Positions 37,395-44,870 of a DNA stretch of 64,000 nt are shown one piece after another. Numbering within the stretch: the stretch's first letter is position 1; every line of letters starts with the position of its first letter. The notes under the pieces were generated by a model. It searched no databases. It worked only from the letters and a program-made list of their open reading frames with translations, and was not told where the DNA came from. Source of the DNA: JAKAXS01 sp965279065 (GTDB lineage: Bacteria > Pseudomonadota > Alphaproteobacteria > Rhizobiales > Hyphomicrobiaceae); NCBI GenBank assembly GCA_965279065.1, contig OZ257134.1, positions 3,410,001 to 3,474,000 on the forward strand, in the 5' to 3' direction. The position numbers and the translations under genes are program-made.

Positions 37395-38099
37395 ATGAAG
37401 GAAAAGAGCACGATCGCGCTAGTCGACGACGAGCGGAATATTCTGCAGTCACTCGGCATGGCGCTGGAGGCCGAAGGCTACAAGGTTCGCACGTACAATG
37501 ACGGCGCCTCCGCCCTCGAAGCCTTGACCGAGGAGCCGGCCGATCTCGGCATCTTCGATATCAAAATGCCGCGCATGGACGGCATGGAGTTGCTGCGTCG
37601 CGTGCGTCAGCAGTCCGACATGCCCGTGATTTTCCTGACCTCCAAGGACGAAGAGATCGATCAGCTGTTCGGCCTCAAGATGGGCGCCGACGACTATATC
37701 GCCAAGCCATTCTCGCAGCGTCTCATCATCGAGCGCGTGCGCGCCATCCTTCGCCGCATCCAGGCCAAGGACGGCCAGGCGCCGCAAGTCGAGGTCGCGC
37801 ACATCCTGGAACGTGGCAAGCTGAAGCTCGACCCGGAACGCCACACCTGCCACTGGGACAATAAGGCCGTGACGCTGACGGTCACGGAATTCCTGATCCT
37901 GCAGGCGCTCGCGACACGCCCCGGCGTCGTCAAGACCCGCGACGCCCTGATGGACGCCGCCTACGACGATCAGGTGTATGTCGATGATCGCACCATCGAC
38001 AGCCACATCAAGCGGCTGCGCAAAAAGTTCAAGCAGGTCGACGACGACTTCGACGTGATCGAGACCCTTTACGGCGTCGGTTATCGCTTCAAGGAATAG
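37395..38099 (+). CDS. chvI: Response regulator ChvI (OmpR/PhoB family)
   Basis: A 234-residue regulator. The receiver domain has acidic pair Asp-Asp-Glu (residues 10-12), phospho-acceptor Asp in LGIFDIKMPRMDG (near 54) and Lys in DDYIAKPF. A winged-helix DNA-binding domain follows (about 130-234, RTIDSHIKRLRKKF). Context is decisive: next to chvG, hprK, EIIA, HPr and pckA, the standard Rhizobiales ChvGI block governing envelope, acid and succinoglycan responses. GTG one codon earlier is an alternative start. Confidence 0.95.
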   Translation: MKEKSTIALVDDERNILQSLGMALEAEGYKVRTYNDGASALEALTEEPADLGIFDIKMPRMDGMELLRRVRQQSDMPVIFLTSKDEEIDQLFGLKMGADDYIAKPFSQRLIIERVRAILRRIQAKDGQAPQVEVAHILERGKLKLDPERHTCHWDNKAVTLTVTEFLILQALATRPGVVKTRDALMDAAYDDQVYVDDRTIDSHIKRLRKKFKQVDDDFDVIETLYGVGYRFKE

Positions 38100-38143
38100 C
38101 CCGGCTTCGGCCGGATGTTTGAGCCGCTACCCACGGAGGAAAG

Positions 38144-40012
38144 ATGGCGCTCGGCACGGAACGTGCCCTGGCCGTAACCGGCATTTGGGCTCGGGTGCTT
38201 GAGTGGCTGGCCGCCACGGCCAAGCAGCTCGCCGTCCCGCTCAGCCTGGCGGGCAGTGCTGTCGCGCCCGCACTGGAGTGGCTCCGCCGGCAGCCGCTTG
38301 TCCGCTTCTTCTCGCGCAGCCTGCTGCGTCGCATCCTGGTCACCAACCTGATCGGGCTCGGCATCATCATTGGCGGCATCCACTACATGGGCCAGTATCA
38401 CGCTTGGCTCATCGACGCGAAACGCGAGTCCCTGAAAATCCAGGGCGAGATCATTGCCGCCGCCATCGCCGCCAACGCAACGGTGGATACCGACAGCGTT
38501 GTGATCGATCCCGAGAAACTGACCGACCGCGAACAGCAACGTCCCTTCTTCAACGACTTCGCCTCCCTCGAACTGTCCATCCGGCCCGAACGCGTCACGC
38601 CGATCCTGCGGCGGCTGATCCAGCCGACGCAGACCCGCGCCCGCATCTATGGCCGCGACGGAACCCTGATCGTGGATACCGCCAAACTGCTGTCGCGGGG
38701 CCAGATTGCGCGCGGCGATCCCATCGTTACCCACGAGGACGCCACGCCGAAGACCAAGAACTTCTGGACGCGGCTCAAGGCTTGGCTCATCGACAAGGAG
38801 CTGCCGGTCTACAAGGAGATCGGCTCGGCCAAGGGCACGGCCTACAAGGAAGTCCAGCGCGCGCTGAACGGCGAGACGACCGCCATGTTGCTGCTCAACG
38901 ATCGCGGCGAGCAGATGGTGTCGCTGGCCGTCCCCATTCAGCGCATGAAGGCCGTGCAGGGCGTCCTGCTGCTGTCGACGCGCCCCGGCGACATCGACCG
39001 TGTGCTCGGCGAAGAGCGCTCCGTGATCTGGACACTGGCGGCCATTGCCGCCCTGGCGACGTTCGTCACCTCGTTGCTGCTGTCGCGTACGGTGGCCGAT
39101 CCTATGCGCCGTCTGTCCGCCGCCGCCGAGCACGTCTCACGCAATATTACAGCGCGCCACGAACTGCCCGAGTTCAGCGATCGCACTGACGAGGTCGGCC
39201 AGCTGGCAAGCGCCTTCTCCGACATGACGGCCGCTCTCTACCGCCGCATCGAAGCCAGCGAGAACTTCGCAGCCGATGTCGCCCACGAATTGAAGAATCC
39301 CCTCACCGCCGCCCGCTCCACGGCAGAAGCGCTCGCCTACGCCAAGAGCGAGCAGCAGCGCTCGGAGCTTGTGGGCCAGATCCAGGGCGAATTGCAGCGC
39401 CTCAATCGCCTGATTACCGACGTCTCAGCGACATCGCGGCTCGACGCCGAATTGGCGCGCCAGGAGATGACCCCGGTCAATTTGACCGTGGTCCTTGAAA
39501 ACGTCGTCAGGATCTTCCGCGAGATCCTGCAGGCCAACACGCGCAGCGTGTCGCTCGTGGTCGAACACACGCGCGTCGACGCCGATCAGGCCTTCATGAT
39601 CTACGGCAACGACAGCCGCATCGGCCAGGTCGTCACCAACCTGATCGACAACGCCATCTCGTTTTCACCCGAGGCCGGCGTCGTCATCGTTCGCGCGCGC
39701 CACGAGGCACGCACCGTCGAAGTCAGCGTGGAAGACGAGGGCCCGGGCATCCCGGCGGATCGCCTCGAGATCATATTTGACCGCTTCTACACCGACCGCC
39801 CCGCCACCGAGTCGTTGCGCGGCAAGAATTCCGGGCTGGGGCTGTCGATCTCACGCGAGATCATGCGCTCGCACGGCGGCGAGATATTCGCGGAGAACAT
39901 GAGCGGCGAAGACAGTTCCGGCCGGGAGCGCAAGGGCTCCCGGTTCACCATACGTCTGCCCGCTCACCGTGCCGGCATGCGCGGAGGCGCCGCCGGTGGA
40001 CGCCGCACCTGA
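38144..40012 (+). CDS. chvG: Sensor histidine kinase ChvG
   Basis: A 622-residue membrane kinase: first helix about 62-82, a periplasmic sensor region (about 85-290), a second helix about 295-318, HAMP, then HisKA with phospho-His in DVAHELKNPLT (near 380) and a HATPase domain (NLIDNAISFSP, DEGPGIP, GLGLSISRE). It partners ChvI 45 bp upstream; in Agrobacterium and Sinorhizobium the periplasmic inhibitor ExoR acts on it, but no exoR lies in this window. Its last 17 bases overlap the HprK frame. Confidence 0.95.
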   Translation: MALGTERALAVTGIWARVLEWLAATAKQLAVPLSLAGSAVAPALEWLRRQPLVRFFSRSLLRRILVTNLIGLGIIIGGIHYMGQYHAWLIDAKRESLKIQGEIIAAAIAANATVDTDSVVIDPEKLTDREQQRPFFNDFASLELSIRPERVTPILRRLIQPTQTRARIYGRDGTLIVDTAKLLSRGQIARGDPIVTHEDATPKTKNFWTRLKAWLIDKELPVYKEIGSAKGTAYKEVQRALNGETTAMLLLNDRGEQMVSLAVPIQRMKAVQGVLLLSTRPGDIDRVLGEERSVIWTLAAIAALATFVTSLLLSRTVADPMRRLSAAAEHVSRNITARHELPEFSDRTDEVGQLASAFSDMTAALYRRIEASENFAADVAHELKNPLTAARSTAEALAYAKSEQQRSELVGQIQGELQRLNRLITDVSATSRLDAELARQEMTPVNLTVVLENVVRIFREILQANTRSVSLVVEHTRVDADQAFMIYGNDSRIGQVVTNLIDNAISFSPEAGVVIVRARHEARTVEVSVEDEGPGIPADRLEIIFDRFYTDRPATESLRGKNSGLGLSISREIMRSHGGEIFAENMSGEDSSGRERKGSRFTIRLPAHRAGMRGGAAGGRRT

Positions 40013-40460
40013 ACGTGTGCACGCCACCGCCATCGCTCTCGGCGATGCCGCAGCCTTGATCCGGGGCCCCTCCGGCTCGGGCAAGTCCGATCTGGCATTG
40101 CGATGTCTGTCTTTGCCCGCTCACCCATTGTGGGGTCCGCGCCCGAGGCTCGTTGCTGACGACCAGTGCCAACTGGTCCGGGCCGGCCACAACCTGATTG
40201 CCACTGCCCCCCCGGGAATTCGCGGCAAGCTCGAGGTCCGTGGCGTCGGCATCCTCGATATCGAGCCGGTGGACGGCACCTTCGTTCGGCTGATCCTGGA
40301 CTTGGTGGCGCCCGATGAAATTGACCGCCTCCCTGACGCGCCTGAACGAGTAACCCTGCTCGGCGTCGACGTGCCGCACCTCAAAATTGCTCCGTTTGAG
40401 CAATCTGCGCCCATAAAGCTTCTGTTGGCACTAGCACTTTCGACAAAGGCTCAGGACTGA
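39996..40460 (+). CDS. hprK: HPr kinase/phosphorylase, short alphaproteobacterial type
   Basis: A 154-residue HprK lacking the N-terminal domain found in Gram-positive enzymes, as usual in alphaproteobacteria. Walker A GPSGSGKSD (near 23-31) and the family block RGKLEVRGVGILDIE (about 75-89) are intact. It phosphorylates and dephosphorylates the serine of HPr. The GTG start has a perfect GGAGG eight bases upstream; a GTG nine codons earlier is less well placed. It overlaps chvG by 17 bp, suggesting coupled expression. Confidence 0.92.
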   Translation: MDAAPERVHATAIALGDAAALIRGPSGSGKSDLALRCLSLPAHPLWGPRPRLVADDQCQLVRAGHNLIATAPPGIRGKLEVRGVGILDIEPVDGTFVRLILDLVAPDEIDRLPDAPERVTLLGVDVPHLKIAPFEQSAPIKLLLALALSTKAQD

Positions 40461-40621
40461 CGAAAACAGCTTGCGTTGCGCTGCAACCCTTGTAAGTCTC
40501 CGGCCCCGCGACGCACTAAAAAGAGACATCGTTCGGTTGGACTTTGCAGCGCGTGTCAGCACATACCATTGAAGCCAGTGCCCGGGCTCACCTGGCACCC
40601 AAACGGACAATAGCTGACGCG

Positions 40622-41026
40622 ATGATCGGGCTAGTCATCGTCACGCACGGGGGTCTCGCGGTCGAGTTCCGGCTGGCTCTCGAGCATATTGTCGGGCCCC
40701 AATCCCAGCTCGAAACCATCTCGATTGGCCCCGACGACGACGCCAATGTGCGCCGCGCAGAAATTCTCGACGCCATCCGTCGTGCCGACACGGGCGAGGG
40801 TGTCATCGTTCTGACCGACATGTTCGGCGGCACGCCCTCCAATCTGGCCATCTCCGTCATGGACGACGCCAACGTCGAGGTCATTGCCGGCATCAATTTG
40901 CCGATCCTGGTAAAACTTGCATCCCTGCGCGGCGAGGTCTCTCTCGCAGATGCAGTGACGAGCGCCCGCGAAGCCGGCCGCAAATATATTAAGGTAGCCA
41001 GCCAAGAGCTGTCTGGAGAGACGTAA
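40622..41026 (+). CDS. PTS EIIA component, mannose family
   Basis: A 134-residue EIIA-Man-like domain. The phospho-accepting histidine is His9 in IVTHGGLA. The loop TDMFGGTPSN is the other family signature. In Rhizobiales this protein is stand-alone, without EIIB/EIIC sugar permease domains, and is thought to be regulatory. It lies 161 bp after HprK and 65 bp before HPr. The chosen ATG starts exactly at the conserved beta-strand; longer frames add no recognisable sequence. Confidence 0.93.
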   Translation: MIGLVIVTHGGLAVEFRLALEHIVGPQSQLETISIGPDDDANVRRAEILDAIRRADTGEGVIVLTDMFGGTPSNLAISVMDDANVEVIAGINLPILVKLASLRGEVSLADAVTSAREAGRKYIKVASQELSGET

Positions 41027-41091
41027 AGTGCTTCCGGAACCGTGTGCTGTGGTTTTTCGAAAGAAATCACGACGAACCACTAGGTCGGCCC

Positions 41092-41397
41092 ATGCCTGAA
41101 ATCAAAAACTCGCCGCGACCAGAGGCTGTCGTCACGATCGTCAATCGCAAGGGCCTTCACGCCCGCGCCTCGGCGCGCTTCGTGAAATGCGCCGAAACGT
41201 TCAAGGCCAACATCACCGTGACGCGTGACGGCCAGACCGTGGGTGGCACGTCGATCATGGGCCTCATGATGCTGGCCGCCGGCCCAGGCTCGACGCTGCA
41301 CATAACGGCCGAGGGCCCCGATGGCCCGGAAGCCCTCGAAGCCCTAGTCGAACTCGTCGAAGCCGGCTTCGGCGAAGAGCTCGCCGAAGAGGCCTGA
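41092..41397 (+). CDS. ptsH: Phosphocarrier protein HPr
   Basis: A 101-residue HPr. The PEP-dependent site is His23 in KGLHARAS and the HprK-regulated serine is Ser54 in GGTSIMGLMML, both intact, so both arms of control can act on it. An extra 10-residue N-terminus and an acidic C-terminal tail (EELAEEA) lengthen it slightly over the canonical 85-88 residues. It ends three bases before the convergent TadG-like stop. Enzyme I is not in the window. Confidence 0.94.
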   Translation: MPEIKNSPRPEAVVTIVNRKGLHARASARFVKCAETFKANITVTRDGQTVGGTSIMGLMMLAAGPGSTLHITAEGPDGPEALEALVELVEAGFGEELAEEA

Positions 41398-41400
41398 CCC

Positions 41401-42891
41401 TTACTGCGACAGGTACAGCGCCAGCACGCGCTGGCCGATGCTTTTGAACACCGCCTGCAATTCCGCTGCGGAATCTGCCTTGAACGCATGTGCACCGTCG
41501 GTGGCGCAAGTTTTCAGGAACGCTTCGGCCGCAGTGCTGACCTCATAGCCGACCGTGTACACTTCGATATTTTGCTTCTTCATGCCGCTGCAAAGCTCTT
41601 GGGCCTGGGCCGACGAAGAACCGTTGGTTACGCTGCCGGCGATCTTCGAGAAGGCCCAAGACCCCGTGCGGTAGCCGCCGACCGAGAACTCGTTGTTGTA
41701 GTCGCCGTCCGTCATGAGGATCGCAATCTTGCGCAACGTCTTGTCGTTCACAGGCGGATAGGCCGCCGGGTCGTCGGAAGAGCCGGCCCATACGTCCTTC
41801 CAGTTAGGCGACAACGTGTACCACGCCCACGCCGTGCCAAGCTGACCGGCGGTGCCACCCTTTGCCGAAAGTCCGGAAATTGTCGTCAGCAATGAATCCT
41901 TATTGCTGGTCAGCGGCATGATCACGCTGCTCGTGCCGAGCGTGCATCCGAATTCCAATGGTGTGCTGTCGGTCGCGCTCTTGCCGCGGCGCATGAACGT
42001 CGTGACGTAGTTGCCGGGTCCCGGTGCCTGATCCGTGTAGATTGCGTCCTTGGTTGCCGTGCGCTCGGATACACAGTCAGTGGGGTGATAGTAATAGTAG
42101 TTGTACTTGGTCACGCAATTCCTGCCATTCCAGTCGCATGACTTGTAGGACTCCGAGAATGTTTGCACAGCTGGCGCAAGCCCAGCTGCAGCGAGGCGCG
42201 GCAGGCTCGGCAAGCGCACACCATCCGAAAACGGCACGAGCGCCACGCGCACACGCGTCTTCAACTCGTCTGTCGCCAACATGGTCGAGACCAGGTTGCT
42301 AGCCGCCAGCTTCATGGCGTCGAGCTTTGCACCTTTGGTGCAAGGCGCATCGTTGAGATCGGGGGCGCTGTCGCACATCGAACCGGTGATATCGAGCATC
42401 AGCGACAGTTCGAACGTGCTGTTGGTGATAGTCGCCACCGAACCGGTTGCGCTCTCTCCAGTCGCGCCGCTCGTCCCCAGCAGCGCCAGGCTGTTGACCC
42501 CGACGATCTTGCCGAGGACCGTGACAATGTCCGCATCGCCCTTGGCATACAGCGAGCTGCCTTCGACCGAGAACGTGATGTTCTCGACGATGTCGGCGCC
42601 AAACCGCTGCTTGCTTCGGTTGGCCTTGAACGCCTTCTTGGCCGTTTCGATAGCCCCAGCCTTATCGGCCTGATTCAATTGGAGTTTCGCAGCGCCAGCC
42701 AGCACGGCGGCGTCCAGTGACGCCTGCAGTTCATTGCGCGCAATCGCCCAGCGGCCCATTTCCAGGGCCGTCCCTGTGACCAGGACCAGAAACGAGATCA
42801 AACCCGCAAAGATCGGGGCGATGGCACCGGACGTATCGGACCTGAATTTCGCTGGCAGCGCCGAACAGAGCAGACGCGACAGAACTTGCAT
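41401..42891 (-). CDS. TadG-like pilus-assembly protein with vWA domain
   Basis: A 496-residue protein: a short basic head, a TadE/TadG-type membrane helix (about 22-45, then ALEMGRWAIARNELQASLDAAVLAGA), and a von Willebrand A domain with a MIDAS-like DITGSM motif (near 175), then TDGDYN. Cysteine pairs suggest periplasmic disulfides. TadG proteins accompany Flp/Tad pilus machines; no other tad gene is near, so its function here is uncertain. ATG is placed just before the basic helix; the longer upstream frame is AT-rich promoter-like DNA. Confidence 0.85.
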   Translation of the reverse strand: MQVLSRLLCSALPAKFRSDTSGAIAPIFAGLISFLVLVTGTALEMGRWAIARNELQASLDAAVLAGAAKLQLNQADKAGAIETAKKAFKANRSKQRFGADIVENITFSVEGSSLYAKGDADIVTVLGKIVGVNSLALLGTSGATGESATGSVATITNSTFELSLMLDITGSMCDSAPDLNDAPCTKGAKLDAMKLAASNLVSTMLATDELKTRVRVALVPFSDGVRLPSLPRLAAAGLAPAVQTFSESYKSCDWNGRNCVTKYNYYYYHPTDCVSERTATKDAIYTDQAPGPGNYVTTFMRRGKSATDSTPLEFGCTLGTSSVIMPLTSNKDSLLTTISGLSAKGGTAGQLGTAWAWYTLSPNWKDVWAGSSDDPAAYPPVNDKTLRKIAILMTDGDYNNEFSVGGYRTGSWAFSKIAGSVTNGSSSAQAQELCSGMKKQNIEVYTVGYEVSTAAEAFLKTCATDGAHAFKADSAAELQAVFKSIGQRVLALYLSQ

Positions 42892-43047
42892 GTTTATTTC
42901 CCGCCAATTTTGCGGGTTCACTAAAACACTACAGGACAGAGCAAACAACGGCCGGATAATACTGAGGAAAATACTCCGTAAAGTTAAGGGTCTATTATAA
43001 CGACCAGCCTGCGGATTATTCGCGCCTGACGCATCTGCAAATCGTGG

Positions 43048-43067
43048 ATATAAAGATGTGTTTATAT
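43048..43067. promoter_or_regulatory. AT-rich palindrome upstream of ahcY
   Basis: ATATAAA-gatgtg-TTTATAT is a perfect 7-bp inverted repeat lying about 100 bp before the ahcY start, in an otherwise GC-rich setting. ahcY genes of many Proteobacteria are controlled by the ArsR-family regulator SahR, which binds short palindromes; whether this one is such a site is a guess from position and shape. Confidence 0.35.
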
Positions 43068-43165
43068 GTTGTTGCGTCCGCCGGCCACCGGGGCTATAGC
43101 TCCCCGATCTTTGCAGCGGCCAAGCGCCGATGCGCATGGAGCAACGACAAGAGGACGACGATCCG

Positions 43166-44575
43166 ATGGCCGCAGCCAACACCGACTACATCGTCAAGGA
43201 CATCAGCCTCGCCGACTGGGGCCGCAAGGAAATTGCCATCGCCGAGACCGAGATGCCCGGCTTGATGGCGACCCGCGCCGAGTACGGCAGCAGCCAGCCC
43301 CTCAAGGGCGCCAAGATTGCCGGCTCCCTGCACATGACCATCCAGACGGCCGTGCTGATCGAGACCCTGAAGGCGCTCGGCGCCGACATTCGCTGGGTTT
43401 CCTGCAATATCTATTCGACCCAGGATCACGCCGCAGCCGCCATCGCCGCCGCCGGCATCCCCGTGTTCGCCTGGAAGGGCGAGAGCCTGAAGGACTACTG
43501 GGACTACACCCGCAAGCTGTTCGAGTGGCACGACGGCGGCATGCCGAACATGATCCTCGACGACGGCGGCGACGCCACGCTGTATATCCACCTCGGCGTC
43601 CGCGCCGAAGGCGGCGACACCGCCTTCCTCGATAAGGCCGGCTCCGAGGAAGAGGAGATCCTCTTTGCCCTCATCAAGGACACGCTGAAGACCAAGCCGA
43701 AGGGCTGGTTCGGCGAAGTCGCCAAGTCGATCAAGGGCGTCTCGGAAGAGACCACGACGGGCGTCCACCGCCTTTACGTCATGGAAAAGGAAGGCAAGCT
43801 CCTCTTCCCGGCGATCAACGTCAACGACAGCGTCACCAAGTCGAAGTTCGACAACCTCTACGGCTGCCGTGAATCGCTGGTCGACGGCATTCGCCGCGGC
43901 ACCGACGTCATGATGGCCGGCAAGGTCGCCATGGTCGCCGGCTTCGGCGACGTCGGCAAGGGCTCCGCCGCCTCGCTGCGCAACGCCGGCTGCCGCGTCA
44001 TGGTCTCCGAGGTCGATCCCATCTGCGCGCTGCAGGCCGCGATGGAAGGCTACGAAGTCACCACCATGGAGGATGCGGCCACGCGCGCCGACATCTTCTG
44101 CACGGCGACCGGCAACAAGGACGTCATCACCATCGACCACATGCGCGCGATGAAGGATCGCGCCATCGTCTGCAACATCGGCCACTTCGACAACGAGATC
44201 CAGATCGCGGGTCTCAAGAACTTGAAGTGGGTCAATATCAAACCGCAGGTCGACGAGATCGAGTTCCCGGACGGCCACCGCGTCATCATGCTGTCGGAAG
44301 GCCGACTGGTGAACCTGGGCAACGCCATGGGCCATCCGTCGTTCGTCATGTCGGCGTCCTTCACCAACCAGACGCTGGCGCAGATCGAACTGTGGAACGC
44401 CAAGGGCAAGTACGAAAAGAAGGTCTACACCCTACCCAAGCACCTCGACGAAAAGGTCGCCGTCCTGCACCTCGACAAGATTGGCGTGAAGCTGACCAAG
44501 CTCAGCGCCGAGCAGGCCGCCTACATCGGCGTAAAGCCCGAGGGCCCCTTCAAGTCCGACCATTACCGCTATTGA
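43166..44575 (+). CDS. ahcY: Adenosylhomocysteinase
   Basis: A 469-residue S-adenosylhomocysteine hydrolase, splitting SAH to adenosine and homocysteine and so relieving inhibition of methyltransferases. The NAD-binding loop GFGDVGKGSAASL (about 257-269), the SWNPLSTQD-like stretch VSCNIYSTQDHAAAA and the C-terminal KSDHYRY are intact. The ATG has AAGAGGA just upstream; an earlier in-frame ATG (12 codons) lies before a less suitable ribosome site. A perfect terminator follows. divL follows on the same strand 295 bp later. Confidence 0.97.
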   Translation: MAAANTDYIVKDISLADWGRKEIAIAETEMPGLMATRAEYGSSQPLKGAKIAGSLHMTIQTAVLIETLKALGADIRWVSCNIYSTQDHAAAAIAAAGIPVFAWKGESLKDYWDYTRKLFEWHDGGMPNMILDDGGDATLYIHLGVRAEGGDTAFLDKAGSEEEEILFALIKDTLKTKPKGWFGEVAKSIKGVSEETTTGVHRLYVMEKEGKLLFPAINVNDSVTKSKFDNLYGCRESLVDGIRRGTDVMMAGKVAMVAGFGDVGKGSAASLRNAGCRVMVSEVDPICALQAAMEGYEVTTMEDAATRADIFCTATGNKDVITIDHMRAMKDRAIVCNIGHFDNEIQIAGLKNLKWVNIKPQVDEIEFPDGHRVIMLSEGRLVNLGNAMGHPSFVMSASFTNQTLAQIELWNAKGKYEKKVYTLPKHLDEKVAVLHLDKIGVKLTKLSAEQAAYIGVKPEGPFKSDHYRY

Positions 44576-44599
44576 TCGCGGCAAACCGTTGTGGACATC

Positions 44600-44628
44600 A
44601 AAGGCCGGGCGGCAACGCCCGGCCTTTT
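44600..44628 (+). terminator. Rho-independent terminator after ahcY
   Basis: Perfect 12-bp arms (AAAGGCCGGGCG / CGCCCGGCCTTT) around a GCAA tetraloop, ending in TTTT, 24 bp past the stop codon. It should end the ahcY transcript and implies that divL has its own promoter. Confidence 0.9.
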
Positions 44629-44870
44629 GCCATTATTCAGACGGCCCGCCTGACAAAGAGTTGCATCTCCGCCGCGAGATAACAGCCCCACTCCCCCGTC
44701 CCGTGTGTCCCCCCAACTCTGGCCAGCGCAGTCGTAGGGTCCCATAATCTTTGATGATTCGCCGCCATGAGCGGCGGTTTCCCGCGCCTTGGTTTCTCCG
44801 TCCTCGCGTTCCAGCCCGCGGTCCACTGACGCTGACATAACCAGGGCCCGTGCCTTGGCCTCGGAGAACG

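Noticed and set aside
39969..39995. Longer GTG start for HprK
   Set aside because: GGAGG lies at ideal distance from the later GTG, and family members begin near there.
42892..43165. SAM or SAH riboswitch before ahcY
   Set aside because: I could not assemble the conserved core of either; the only clear structure is the AT-rich palindrome.
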